Positions 58,701 to 63,339 of a stretch of 64,000 nucleotides of DNA are shown here, in pieces. Source of the DNA: Ricordea florida (lineage: Eukaryota > Cnidaria > Anthozoa > Corallimorpharia > Ricordeidae). Within the stretch, counting starts at the first letter, position 1; every line of letters begins with the position of its first letter. Below the pieces are notes generated by a model. It did not search any database. It saw only the letters and a program-made list of their open reading frames with translations, and was not told where the DNA came from. The translations under genes were made by a program, and so were the position numbers. The stretch covers positions 5,133,701-5,197,700 of the forward strand of contig OX453286.1 in assembly GCA_949710005.1 (NCBI GenBank), given 5' to 3'.

Positions 58701-61700
58701 AATTTGATGATTGGATGCTTGGAAGAAAAAAATAGAAAAAGTTGTTGGGGAAAATATTGTTCAACAAGAGGAAAAAAAACCAGGGTTAATATCTAACCCT
58801 GGATTATAGCTAATCAGCTTTTGAACAACCGATCCCCGGAGAATCTGCTGAAGATCCTTAGCTCAAAACAACCTACAAGCTCAAAACAACCTACAAGCTC
58901 AGCCCAAGTATGATCACAAGAACCAAACTCACTTGACAGATAATAGGTTATTGCTCAAACCATTGCACTAAACTAGCTCCTTAGAAGAAATACATTAGAG
59001 AGGTTTTAATTTTATATGATGTACTTTGGAAATTATGTAAAGGAACATTACCTGCGGGGGCTTAAGGGATGTGTTTTGGCAAATTTCCGTTGGGCATGTA
59101 TAACCTTGTGTGCTCTACAAATAAGAAAAGGAAGCAAATATTAATTTAAACTATATTTAATGAATAACTACTAAGCAAAACAGCTATAGCAGGGTGTTCA
59201 TTAGGCATAGGAGATCGGAGAATTCTTCGGCTACTACGAAGAATTCTCTGACCAAATTTAGATGGCCTGAGCTACTTTTAAATTCAGAGTTGGAGCGCTT
59301 GCAGAATATTCTCCTGTTACTTTCCATAATTCTCCTGTTGCTATAATTCTTATTGAAAACCCTGCATTTGTTTTCAATAAGAATTGTAGCAGCAGGAGAA
59401 TTGTGTAAAGTAACAGAAGAATATTCTGAAAGCGCTCCAAGTCTGAATTTAAAACTAGCTCAGGCCATCTAAATTTGACTGGAGAATTCTTCATAATAGC
59501 CGGAGAATTTCTTCGTAGCAGCCGGAGAATTCTCTGATCTCCGAAGACTAATGAATGCCCTGCATATGAATGCACAGCATCTCTGGTTTCCGAGTCCTTA
59601 GCACAGGAAATCTATCCAATATGCACAGTGGTTTGGCTGGGAAAGGTGAATGTTTTGATATGTCTGTTACAGGTTAAATTTGATTTCAGGTTAAATTTGA
59701 TCCTAGGTTGGTTTGTAATTTCTTTGTCTATATTTATGATAATGAATACCTGACACAAAGAACTTACAAACCAACCTTGGTTAAATGAAATGTAACCTGT
59801 AATATACACATAAATGAGAGATTCTGGTGCTAATGGACAATTATATTAATCATACCACTGGAAGTTATTGGTGACCCATCTATACAGTGTATGTGTACTC
59901 ACAGTACATGTAGCCATCTGGTATCAGAAATTTGGCATGACACTTAAATTACCTCTTAGCACTTGCTTCGAGTTGTTAAGGTGTAATTCAACGAGCTCAA
60001 AAGCACTTACTTTTTGTTTTCCTTTTTAGATTTTTTTGCTGGTGATCCTTCAGACTCAATTTCATCTAGCTGGTTCTCCTCTGAATGTTCTCCACTTTTT
60101 GCAACACCACTGTTTGAGCTGTGCAATGATTTTGCCGCCTTGCTTAGTCTCCTCTTTAGTCTCCTCCTTTTCTTTACTGCTTTCAGGTTTTTGTCTTTAT
60201 TCAATGGCACACTGTTGTTCACTCTTCCACCTATCGATTTATTCATAGCCACAAACACAGCTAAAGCTCCTCGCTGCCTCCTTTTCTTCAACTTTACCTC
60301 ACATGACACATCACCAGAATATTTCCCATCTCCTGTTATATCATACTTATCTTCACCCAGCATGCAGGGTTTCTCAGGAGAAGGAGTTCTTAGTGCAGTT
60401 CTTGATCTAACAATTTTCTTTTTCTTTTTCTTAATTACATAGTTTAAAAGTTTCCCTGGCTCTTTAGCAGTTCTTTTCTTCTTTTTCCCGGGAATCTTTG
60501 TGCAGGATGCATTAGACGATCCATGCTCCCTATCATTGTCAAGTTTGCAAATAATTGCATGGTTGTTACAAGGTTCCTCCAGCACTGTACAATGTTCATT
60601 CTGTGGTTGGCTACTTGTTGTTTCCTCAAAGGTGCATGAGCTGCTACTAGGCATTGATCCATTACTTACTGATTTTTGAGCAACCTGCACCTTGCTCTGC
60701 TGCACCTTTTTAGATTCTGTTAAAGACGCATACAAAGCTCTCCGTAACATGATTTCCTCCTTGTGTAGAAGGCCTCCATTGTATTCCTAGTACACGCACA
60801 CAAAAAAAAAAAAACAAACCAAGCGATTCAAATCAAGAATGTGCTGAAATCAGCTTACAATCACACCATACCAACCTGACTGGCCTATTAATTATTTATT
60901 TTTTATCAAAAGGCTGATTATTAGCAATAAGCAAGGACTGCACTGTAAGATTTCCTCACAGGTCTCTACTTCATTATGCATGCTGTAGTTGAATTGTATT
61001 GGGAAATGCGTGTGCAAACATTTCTGAGAACGAAACCATAAGGCTACTTGCATAATGAAGTAGGGACCTGTGAGGAAATCGTACCAGACTGGAAAACCTC
61101 GTAGCTTAAAGTTTTGCTTGCAAAGGTATCATCAAGAAATGGGTAAATAATGACTTCATATATTAATATAAATTGACCACTGAGTGGTAAATAGAAGTTT
61201 ATTATAGTATTGGTTAAATTTTCATGCAAAATTAATGATAACAAAAAGGCTATATGCGTGGAATCAGAAAAAAAAATGGTGTTATACGTCGTAAATCCTC
61301 TCGAGACTCGACAGGTAAGGTTAAGATATAAGCACTCAACTTTTTGAAGTTGCTAATTCATAAACAACGCAAACATAAGGGATACAAACATATCGCAAAG
61401 CACGGTAAAGATGTACTGCTTGCCTGCGCGTTTTTGCTCAAAACACAAACGCTAAGTTAAACGAAAGTTTCAAAAATTAAATACTGGACATTGAGTTTCG
61501 TTCACACCTACCTTATGCACGGGGAAAAAATCTCGATCATACGATATAATTGACGAATCTCACCTCTAAAACAATTAAATTCATGATCGATTCGGTAAAT
61601 TAGCAAATTAATGTACAGTAGCTTAACGATGGTTTTTCTCTCTTGATCTTTCCATTGTAATGTTTGACAATACATATACATTAAGAAAAAAACAACCTTG

Positions 61701-62223
61701 AATAAAATTCTTTGCCATTTCTTCAATAATTGTAATTTAGCTGATATAAACTTCAAGATAAAACAAGTTTGATTTGCTTTACACATCGAAAATTTAACAC
61801 CAAAGTTTCAACCAAATGTTTTTCTTTTCTCGTACACACTTGTAAATCCAAGCAGCACTAAAAATTGCGCGAATGCTTTCTCATTAGGTGGTTCATACCG
61901 ATCTCAAGTTATATCCAAAACGGCGGATAAATTTTCAAAAACGATACATGATTCATGCGAAAATATTAGATGACCTGACCGGCTAAATTGCTCACTCAGC
62001 AGAGAAACGAAACAGTTTGGGAGCTAAGCTGTGCAATACAGCACACAAAAAAGAGCAAAACCAAGCGAAAAACGCTAATAAAGCGACCAGCTTCCGTTTA
62101 AAGCGCATCGCGCCTTTGCTCGAGTCGGCCACAGCCAAAAAATAGGTGCGTCAGAACAAGCCATGTCAGGATACATACCAGACAAGGTTGCGTTATTCGT
62201 CGCTTCGGCCTCTCTGCCGCCAT
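25607..62223 (-). CDS. JARID2: JARID2 orthologue, PRC2 accessory subunit (26 coding exons found)
   Basis: Coding exons in transcript order: 62223-62179, 60786-60011, 58381-58341, 57977-57649, 57135-54793, 54140-54082, 53132-53051, 51577-51509, 50227-50171, 48709-48638, 48048-47988, 46044-45978, 45823-45789, 45457-45365, 44840-44722, 42880-42810, 42297-42192, 41922-41817, 40999-40913, 39994-39899, 39213-39145, 37383-37325, 37127-37042, 29040-28955, 28669-28562, 25672-25607. All have GT-AG borders. Phases agree except between 47988 and 46044, so one exon of 3n+2 bases is missing. About 1,730 residues or more, against roughly 1,250 in mammals, mainly because of the long exon 5. JARID2 is nuclear; it binds PRC2, nucleosomes carrying H2AK119ub, and DNA. 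Order: N-terminal ERPKR, UIM-like helix, [12 protein letters not shown], disordered Pro/Ser region, JmjN, ARID, JmjC without iron ligands, C5HC2 finger. Introns carry most of the window's transposons. Confidence 0.93.
25673..28561. other. last intron of JARID2
   Basis: No exon seen. A GCGAGCA-rich patch lies at about 26955-27120. A compact palindrome (TTTAGCAGGCCGTAC ... GTACGGCCCGCTAAA) lies at 27497-27532, preceded by agtacgcgcgctgtgattgg, which recurs at 52266. A ctctccgac-rich stretch lies at 28465-28530. Confidence 0.55.
28756..28864. mobile_element. Penelope-type terminal fragment or foldback
   Basis: Inverted arms GATATCTTTTATACAACGC ... around 28756-28785 and 28835-28864 flank, on the minus strand, ccttgatgatggc ... 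gccgaaaacg. This tgatgatg-stem-gccgaaaacg layout is the type seen at Penelope-like element ends. It lies between JARID2 exons 24 and 25. Confidence 0.45.
29276..29347. repeat. (AT)n microsatellite
   Basis: About 70 bp of AT dinucleotide ending 16 bases before the left target duplication of the BEL/Pao element, in a JARID2 intron. Confidence 0.95.
29364..29575 (-). repeat. 3' LTR of the BEL/Pao element
   Basis: 212 bp, TG at one end and CA at the other. Differs from the other LTR at about 29411 (aacattt versus aacgttt). Immediately internal, the minus strand reads ttttggggag, a plausible polypurine tract. Confidence 0.93.
29656..34935 (-). CDS. BEL/Pao ORF2, gag-pol polyprotein
   Basis: 1,759 residues, uninterrupted. 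DUF1759-type gag part (about 50-220), zinc knuckles ([35 protein letters not shown], about 280-345), aspartic protease region with [15 protein letters not shown] with [12 protein letters not shown] and FYVDDVLKS (about 848), RNase H/A17 part with [10 protein letters not shown], integrase with zinc-binding [21 protein letters not shown] and a glutamate after NFGGVW (the DDE set), then a DUF5641-like C-terminus. Length and order are those of intact BEL/Pao polyproteins. It needs an in-frame link to ORF1 for a complete gag. Confidence 0.93.
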   Translation of the reverse strand: MVSTTITPQGCSTSLSVKDNTFQDIVEIQRKQTELSQTIVNQQARSLLPSNEPPMFYGDAMEYPLFMTAFESLIESKVEDSHERLYFLGQYTSGKAKEIINGCLHRKMEGSYEEAKRLLKRQFGDPFKVANAHITKLSSWPPIRPNDGLALQDFSIALDQAKSAMKGMSHMDDLNTAHVLRQLWEKLPKYLRTKWTERNNRTKSAKGRIADFEEFSQFVREQADLATDPVFSEQYVSKPNHDEKDRGTHLKFTRKPLKRGKGTNLATGVNREDRNKKTVVCSLCKKPHNLNECEQFLKKSLSDRRDFVVEKKLCFGCFSDQHIAKHCKERQTCKTCNKQHPTSLHDPDGIKKSNDKGDKNHSQDRPRVSSNHTATCNITEAGDVPINMGILPVWLFHKSNPAKKIRVYALLDNASGGTFVNESVAKALGVEGSSTDLTLTTIHGTHSVTSKAIEGFVVANVKDESAKLELPRTFTRNIIPADRSEIPRPDVISRMSHLKDVSTELSLYMEDVEVGLLIGLNCPSALRPREIVYGGESDPNAVRSLLGWYINGPLYTSCQSSILTCNRIHLDQLDTLSPRGYVVFQRTVKEQITPQAVERMFELDFSEKEKGISMSREDIKFYETVETGIVHLEDLHYEMPLPFKHKNTQLPNNYAQAEKRLYSLKKRLMSDDKYYSDYCSFMSDIISKGYTRKVDDDLKDQLGRTWYLPHHGIYHPQKLTKIRVVFDCSASFEGHSLNDKLLQGPDLSSNVVGVLTRFRQEKYAFMADIEKMFFQVRVRKEDQSFLRFLWWPDGDLQKEAEEYCMTVHLFGAVSSPACANYALKRTADDNEDEYGSEAANTLRRNFYVDDVLKSASTEDETMKLARDTKAVCRNGGFNLTKFVGNTERIISSIPQEHRAEQVKNLTLGQDKLPIERALGVIWCIQSDTFNFRIELKDKPCTRRGILSTISSIYDPLGFIAPVVLVGKKILQDICHTNSWDEPVDDATRSRWERWRNELYLLESLKLPRSFKPSEFGKIVSTQLHCMSDASTCGYGQRSFLRLEDERGKVHVSFVMGKARVTPKKTVSIPRLELVAASVSVKIGDVLKDELEYENIEDHYWTDSEAVLGFISNESSRFHVYVANRVQLIHDHTTPSQWHYVETNLNTADEGSRGMSPKNFVEKSQWFQGPNFLRKPTSSWLKEKSYKDTVDPDSPEVKSTKVNTCVVKESDVIVERLLRFSSWHKAKVAVALCLKYKKKLREKVMSKGKESSAGSPEQRCVSNAPASAELNVANLQEAEVEIIKQVQKQAFPSEIRSLQIVQANAKYGSREVAKEKKAVLKKTSKLRTLDPFLDSDGVMRVGGRIRKATLSESLKNPVILPKSSHITTLVISYAHERTHHSGRGITLKELRASGCWIVGGNSMVRQFISKCVACRYLRGTVGEQKMADLPKSGVEPAPPFSYCGVDFFGPWHVQRGRSVVERYGALFTCFASRAVHIEVADSLETDSFIQALRRFICRRGPVREIRCDRGTNFVGAEAELKKAIDEIDDQKVKAELLKAKIDWIKNPESASNFGGVWERQIRSIRSVMSGLIREHGNRLDEESLRTFLCEAESTINNRPLTVETLSDPLSEPPLSPSMLLTGKTRLVLPPPGEFKREDLYCRRKWRRTQHLAQEFWSRWSKEYLQQLQARIKWTQPKRNFKVGDVVLLKENQSPRNRWPLGKVVATHPDDQDRVRSATVLTGNGSKLERPVNKLVLLLEAQCFRDRDSPTRSQNFNERLF
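34734..36077 (-). CDS. BEL/Pao ORF1, N-terminal gag region
   Basis: 447 residues, of which about the first 381 lie upstream of ORF2. Ser/Thr-rich, with a coiled-coil-like segment at about 210-270 ([20 protein letters not shown]). The last 66 residues overlap ORF2 in another frame and look like read-through rather than protein. ORF1 and ORF2 meet at 34930-34940, where a splice-donor-like CAGGTATGG spans the ORF2 ATG. The switch could be programmed, spliced, or a mutation. Confidence 0.75.
   Translation of the reverse strand: MEGEGKEFAAYFEDDNLLSLQVSRSQSPTMDTELFRVVSPLHTQPTDAASETELPNSVKVQGSLNMGAKSTVSDAEALGVGERRKIPTDKGKQHQLQRLKDHRTVPLLADFNNYEFVSIEMEGLNNLLVKLQDAQDNCVDALEDEIVIVDADSWYDAHDEDVFKFKQSVIEYLSKAKRHQSNEVNSVISSGSHRTRKSNHSKQSTSSSVSSKAKLLEAKTKVAALEIEASFLKEKQALKMAAEHLELKQSLAQAREEERIYEEMKNEESTFAPVHTQSPPICTIQSGNSAGLEPTSQQQLVSSLGITDYQQPLQASPLSAFTVPQKGPIHTTPINTGASQSKEETTAYAARPHEHPSSVHSSSYPTLTTTPAVTYTAPDQVWCLPPSPHKVVQQVCQSKTILSKTLWKFNENKLSCLRLLLTSKQGVFCHRTSLLCFMVMLWSIHYS
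36189..36400 (-). repeat. 5' LTR of the BEL/Pao element
   Basis: 212 bp, bounded by TG and CA and followed by the target duplication CCCGA. On the minus strand it precedes gag. I could not assign the primer-binding site to a tRNA. Confidence 0.93.
36401..37041. other. JARID2 intron 23, part outside the BEL/Pao element
   Basis: No exon was found. The minus strand at 36600-36500 reads [18 protein letters not shown] and [13 protein letters not shown], possibly a transposon relic, with no flanking support. Confidence 0.4.
38129..38398. mobile_element. MITE family A, copy 3
   Basis: 270 bp, ends TAAGAGAAAATAAGG and CCTCATTTTCTCTTG, with a single 69-bp-type unit and the shared unique segment (atttcaatgcgccatggg). 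Flanks gtaaacc and gtaaata share five bases, a decayed 7-bp duplication. It lies between JARID2 exons 21 and 22. Confidence 0.8.
38786..39124. repeat. GATA/GACA microsatellite
   Basis: About 340 bp of GATA and GACA tetranucleotides with a GA run near 39085-39112. It ends 20 bases from the 5' splice site of JARID2 exon 21 (exon border 39145). On the transcribed (minus) strand it reads TATC/TGTC. Confidence 0.95.
39145..44840 (-). CDS. JARID2: JARID2 exons 15-21 (JmjC domain, catalytically dead)
   Basis: Exon 15 [19 protein letters not shown]; 16 [20 protein letters not shown]; 17 [20 protein letters not shown] and [11 protein letters not shown]; 18 [18 protein letters not shown]; 19 [15 protein letters not shown]; 20 [19 protein letters not shown]; 21 [17 protein letters not shown]. 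The HxE iron-binding pair of active KDM5 enzymes is QxH here and the distal histidine is tyrosine. No Fe(II)-dependent demethylase activity is expected, the known condition of vertebrate JARID2. DYLHTG is shared with vertebrate JARID2. Confidence 0.92.
39287..39455. mobile_element. MITE family C, copy 2
   Basis: 169 bp with ends ATAGAGCCTTTTCACTTAAG and CGTGACGTCATGTGCAAACA-CTCTAT. It matches 2299-2476 over the gggaacaccaacatggctgc and gtgacgtcatgtg parts. Confidence 0.75.
39466..39662. mobile_element. MITE family D with 37-bp perfect terminal inverted repeats
   Basis: 197 bp. The ends are exact inverted copies beginning GGGAGCTTAAGCACGCGCGT and continuing TTTTGAGACGCGGACGG. It lies 10 bp from MITE C copy 2. 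No coding capacity. Target duplication unclear (TAA/TTAA). Confidence 0.85.
40086..40250. repeat. 26-bp minisatellite
   Basis: About six units of cgcacatgactggatataaa-tgatat, 26 bp each, with point changes. It lies about 90 bases upstream of the JARID2 exon 20 acceptor. Confidence 0.9.
40324..40594. mobile_element. MITE family B, copy 2
   Basis: 271 bp with ends ACCTTTCATTTTTTATGAGG and CCTCGTAAAAAATGAACGGT. The interior gattaaaatattatgagata matches copy 1 at 11186-11537. Confidence 0.72.
41030..41400 (-). mobile_element. Penelope-like terminal fragment (putative)
   Basis: On the minus strand, 41100-41050 reads ctctgatgatgacttcagc, a stem, then gtcgaaaaatc: the tgatgatg-stem-cgaaa layout of Penelope ends. 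The plus-strand neighbour has alternating ...ttattggctg... phrases, no coding sequence. Situated between JARID2 exons 18 and 19. Confidence 0.4.
42515..42760. repeat. 106-bp satellite, array in JARID2 intron 16
   Basis: Just over two units, reverse-complemented relative to the 22.7 kb array (ctactgaacagtactgtact; ggttctaactttttcatctg). Confidence 0.88.
43484..43785. mobile_element. MITE family E plus adjacent AACAATTAGA hairpin
   Basis: 43484-43677 is a 194-bp element with ends AGTATCGCCCAACTAGTGGAC and GTCCGACTAGTTGGGTGATAC (reverse complement). Directly after it, 43679-43785 is a hairpin AACAATTAGACCC ... GGGTCTAATTGTT with a GC-rich stem (ggctattgacccgtagccct). The same pair, inverted, occurs at 48895-50040. 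Confidence 0.75.
44215..44480. repeat. dispersed repeat related to family E (gcaatctgattggctgagct)
   Basis: Contains aatgcagcaatctgattggc, ttggttgaagatcgttttga, cgcgctttagcgaag and ends ataatctaattgtt. Repeated at 46205-46583, 46584-46660 and 46893-47010. Class unknown. Confidence 0.6.
44930..45290. repeat. 106-bp satellite, array in JARID2 intron 14
   Basis: Three and a half units. Successive catggtttga positions at 44935, 45041 and 45147 give an exact 106-bp period. Same orientation as the 22.7 kb array. Confidence 0.93.
45365..48048 (-). CDS. JARID2: JARID2 exons 11-14 (linker to JmjC; one exon missing)
   Basis: Exon 11 (48048-47988) [16 protein letters not shown] ends in phase 1. Exon 12 (46044-45978) [19 protein letters not shown] reads only in phase 0 on entry, since the direct join gives a stop, so an exon of 3n+2 bases must lie between. 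Exon 13 (45823-45789, 35 nt) [11 protein letters not shown] and exon 14 (45457-45365) [16 protein letters not shown] follow. The last aligns with the KGRxxSL start of the JmjC-side block of JARID2. Confidence 0.82.
45620..45768. repeat. GGGGTGGGGC-type minisatellite (G-rich on JARID2 transcript strand)
   Basis: About 150 bp of CCCCACCCCG/CCCCAACC units on the plus strand. On the minus strand, which JARID2 transcribes, it is a long series of GGGG blocks separated by one to three bases, able in principle to form G-quadruplexes. It begins 21 bases downstream of the 5' splice site of the 35-nt exon 13. Confidence 0.92.
46205..46660. repeat. family E-related repeat with 97-bp perfect palindrome
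   Basis: Two copies of gccgcaatctgattggctga at 46233 and 46311, then aagatttagtattttgctat, then a palindrome at 46487-46583: arms of about 44 bp starting AACAATTAGATTATTCGCTC with a very short loop. The palindrome's ends resemble those at 43679-43785. Confidence 0.75.
46696..46890 (-). mobile_element. tRNA-derived SINE, 3' truncated
   Basis: Reverse-complement copy of the 7508 SINE: head ccgtttggctcagttggtag at 46889 downwards, body to acgggacctacgg near 46696. It interrupts the repeat at 46584-47010 (ttcaattttc | ggttttcaaaatggcg), so it is the younger insertion. Confidence 0.8.
48135..48420 (-). repeat. dispersed repeat, inverted copy of the 20.3 kb repeat
   Basis: Contains gtttcatcacatataaaacg-like and cagatatccaaacacgtcac blocks in inverse orientation to 20300-20605. 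It ends tgataagtttgagaatgcc, the complement of the start of that copy. It lies between JARID2 exons 10 and 11, just upstream of exon 11. Confidence 0.55.
48638..53132 (-). CDS. JARID2: JARID2 exons 7-10 (ARID DNA-binding domain)
   Basis: Exon 7 (53132-53051) has [15 protein letters not shown], exon 8 (51577-51509) [20 protein letters not shown], exon 9 (50227-50171) [19 protein letters not shown], and exon 10 (48709-48638) [20 protein letters not shown]. Together they form the helical ARID fold. Each splice phase matches. The introns contain the 106-bp satellite, pentanucleotide arrays, SINEs and the interrupted family E element. Confidence 0.92.
49215..49622 (+). CDS. unrecognised 135-codon ORF in the family E insert
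   Basis: Open from ATG at 49215 to TAG at 49620-49622. The product is hydrophilic and Asn/Lys/Arg/Asp-rich ([18 protein letters not shown]), with no domain I recognise and no transmembrane segment. It may be a captured exon fragment or chance. I would not call it a gene without expression or homologues. Confidence 0.2.
   Translation: MSKSMANMLKTNGVIFSTLKHTDPQTVRGRPTLKDGVCNERIFRNGSSRELKIAKESNDLANVSLESNQKSNELPVNRKCGQSDRRAFADKDKVPRDETRGNDNKDATLETRTLVPLAFQSCSPAVGNKRNFRRV
49628..49775. repeat. about 53-bp tandem repeat, three units
   Basis: Units start cggcacatggattatagaac-gagg and continue with atgtgtattgtgcttgtttt. They lie inside the 0.8 kb insert. Confidence 0.85.
50455..51075. repeat. 106-bp satellite, longest array (JARID2 intron 8)
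   Basis: About six units reading ctactgaacagtactgtact, gtggtactgtttgttttact, atacagtgtggttctaactt. Opposite orientation to the arrays at 22.7 and 44.9 kb. Confidence 0.93.
51973..52245. repeat. pentanucleotide array (CAGCA)n / (CAGTA)n
   Basis: CAGCA, CAGTA, CCGCA and CGATA units. A second block at 52668-52830 continues the same pattern (acagt/acgat). The hairpin element at about 52250-52665 separates them, so it probably inserted in one larger array. Confidence 0.9.
52250..52665. mobile_element. foldback element inside the pentanucleotide array
   Basis: Inner inverted pair AACTTATTAACCTCG ... ttaataagtt with ggtcattacaaggaaatctc / gagatttccctgtaatgacc at 52541-52662. The outer part begins agtacgcgcgctctgattgg, shared with 27475-27500. 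No ORF. Confidence 0.65.
52668..52830. repeat. pentanucleotide array (CAGTA)n / (CGATA)n, second block
   Basis: Same unit types as 51973-52245. Unit length five leaves several frames open on the minus strand (runs of VLYCT), which are not genes. Confidence 0.9.
53268..54022 (+). mobile_element. tRNA-derived SINE split by a second SINE
   Basis: The 5' part, 53268-53494 (head gaccggttagatcagttggt to gcaaagggtaggagac), and the 3' part, 53898-54022 (gatcccggtgttgttgcatg to tattgattgattgcttgatt), form one SINE of about 350 bp interrupted by a minus-strand copy. Tail is (TGAT)n. The head is decayed (part of the anticodon arm is missing), consistent with an older insertion. Confidence 0.8.
53495..53897 (-). 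mobile_element. tRNA-derived SINE, full length, nested
   Basis: A 403-bp minus-strand copy: head ccgaccagttagctcagttg at 53897 downward with A and B boxes, body, gtataaataaagtatcg and (TGAT)n tail at 53495-53521. It is inserted into the plus-strand SINE. It lies between JARID2 exons 6 and 7. Confidence 0.85.
54082..54140 (-). CDS. JARID2: JARID2 exon 6 (end of JmjN)
   Basis: Encodes [19 protein letters not shown] plus two bases of an arginine codon completed in exon 7. It corresponds to the stretch after the JmjN proline-tryptophan motif in JARID2. Borders gaattccag and CACAG|gtagga. Confidence 0.85.
54793..57135 (-). CDS. JARID2: JARID2 exon 5 (long disordered region, start of JmjN)
   Basis: 2343 nt, 781 codons, phase 0 in and 0 out. 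It begins [12 protein letters not shown] after acceptor cttcaccag. Almost all of it is Pro/Ser-rich with repeated PP and SSS tracts and no recognised fold. The last 50 residues start the JmjN domain: [43 protein letters not shown]. The frame is open beyond both ends; I stop at the donor AAG|gtgtgt because the next exon continues JmjN in frame. Confidence 0.88.
57300..57385. repeat. 106-bp satellite, single diverged unit
   Basis: gtgaccattctttggaaagc, gtactgtactgtggtac and gttttactgtacagtgtggt in JARID2 intron 4. Confidence 0.8.
57649..57977 (-). CDS. JARID2: JARID2 exon 4 (acidic and Ser/Pro region)
   Basis: Begins [15 protein letters not shown] after a split asparagine codon and ends LLPSDEPE at donor gtgagt. 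An acidic SEEDED stretch and many serines suggest disorder and phosphorylation. No named domain. Confidence 0.82.
58341..58381 (-). CDS. JARID2: JARID2 exon 3 (41-nt microexon, [12 protein letters not shown])
   Basis: Only 41 nt, yet it carries [13 protein letters not shown], one of the most strongly conserved short motifs of JARID2. The acceptor is tatgttcaag and the donor A|gtgagt. Phases (2 in, 1 out) match both neighbours. Confidence 0.88.
59191..59563. mobile_element. long foldback element in JARID2 intron 2
   Basis: About 373 bp with arms of roughly 170 bp meeting near 59370 (ttattgaaaaccctgcattt / tgttttcaataagaatt). Outer ends read gggtgttcattaggc and gactaatgaatgccctg. gagaattctt occurs several times in each arm. 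No ORF of note. Confidence 0.8.
60011..60786 (-). CDS. JARID2: JARID2 exon 2 (UIM-like helix, basic region)
   Basis: A 776-nt exon, phase 0 in and 2 out. It starts [20 protein letters not shown] then SLTES, matching the N-terminal ubiquitin-interacting motif of JARID2 (acidic patch, A-L-x-x-S). A low-complexity, lysine-rich stretch follows, with KKKKKK clusters that suit nuclear localisation and DNA contact, ending KKENKK at the donor. A stop just past the donor is intronic. Confidence 0.88.
60949..61080. mobile_element. MITE family F, copy 1
   Basis: Inverted arms GATTTCCTCACAGGTCTCTA ... TAGGGACCTGTGAGGAAATC plus cttcattatgca/tgcataatgaag. In JARID2 intron 1. Confidence 0.8.
62179..62223 (-). 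CDS. JARID2: JARID2 exon 1 (start codon)
   Basis: Encodes [15 protein letters not shown], then donor CTG|gtatgt. ERPKR next to the start is also found in vertebrate JARID2. The start context, GAATGGCGGCAG, resembles the YY1-type AAGATGGCGGC motif common at animal housekeeping promoters. The intron to exon 2 is about 1.4 kb. Confidence 0.85.
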
Positions 62224-62460
62224 TCTGGTCACAGCCACAACGTGTTATTTTTCAACAACAACCGTCTACAAAGAACATAACAAAATCTCGACCACGTGTA
62301 CCCATCCGCCATGTTTGCAGCCTATCTGTAAACAACACAACATTTTCATTGCAGGTTGCTTGACAGCTCAGCGGGTTTTTTTCGGGTTTTTGACATGTTA
62401 AGCAGCCTCGCTTCTAGCTTGGTAGCCATGCGATGTTGAGGATGACGAAATGTTCTTGGC
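62224..62460. promoter_or_regulatory. putative bidirectional promoter, JARID2 (-) and Obg GTPase (+)
   Basis: JARID2 starts at 62223 on the minus strand and the Obg gene runs the other way. The interval has ccgccat motifs (62216-62222, 62309-62315), a cacgtg-type accacgtgt at 62293, and no TATA box. Bidirectional use is inferred from geometry only. Transcription start sites are unknown. Confidence 0.4.
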
Positions 62461-62586
62461 AGATAATAGTAATTTGTGCAAGAAGGTTTGGCGCAAAAGC
62501 TCACAAGGTTTATTTGCTAGCAAACAAATTAACAACATTATCATTCTAATAGTCATGATTTATTTGCTTGTCCCAGAAATTCACCG

Positions 62587-62729
62587 CTAGATTTTCATAT
62601 CACCCCATACTTCCCTATATATGCATGCTGTAGCTAACTGCAATGCACGTGAAATACATTTCTTGTTTTTGAAGTATGAGACAGTAACGCTACAGCATGC
62701 ATAATGAAGTATGGGGTGATCTGGAAATC
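62587..62729. mobile_element. MITE family F, copy 2
   Basis: Inverted arms TATCACCCCATACTTCCCTA ... ATGAAGTATGGGGTGATCTG and GCATGCTGTAGC/GCTACAGCATGC. The catgctgtag and gcataatgaagta segments are shared with copy 1. Located in the 5' part of the Obg-family gene region. Confidence 0.78.
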
Positions 62730-63339
62730 TAACCCACTGTATTGCATTCACTCTATATTAACATGTTTAATTTACTATGAGACTTCTTTGTACACTTGTC
62801 AGTGGGTCAGCATGAGGCTTAGGGGGTGGGTGGGGCAGGCAGTTTTGGGTATAGGGGTGGGGGTACCTTGGCAGGGAGGGGTGGTTGGGCGGATTCTGAA
62901 ATAAAGTTCTTAGAATAAGTGTCTTTCTGTGCTATAGATGTGTGGACTGATTATGCACTTTTACTATTATTATGGCAAATGTATGTGTTTCGCTTCAATT
63001 TTATCCTTGGTTTAAAATTTTTCTCCATTTGTTTTAAACTAATTATCATACGTTATAATACATTATATACATTACCATAACCAAAAACAAAGGGAGAAAA
63101 TTGAACCACAACATATGCATCATATTTACGACTTGCTCAAATCATGATCACTTATTGTGATAGGTACAGAAGTTTATTACCAGTCTATCATGATGTGCTC
63201 TACTGTTGAGGCAACAATCTTAATGACCTTGACCTTGCAGTTGATTGAAAGCATTTTATGCATAGGCAGTTCCTTCCAGTTTGATGTTTCAGTCATAATT
63301 TAATAAATATATATGTTTTTAACTTTCTTTTTACAACAG

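Noticed and set aside
62163..62363. 66-codon plus-strand frame at the head of the Obg gene
   Set aside because: It covers the reverse complement of JARID2 exon 1 and its promoter, has no Obg or transit-peptide similarity I can see, and does not join in phase with the next exon through an obvious donor.
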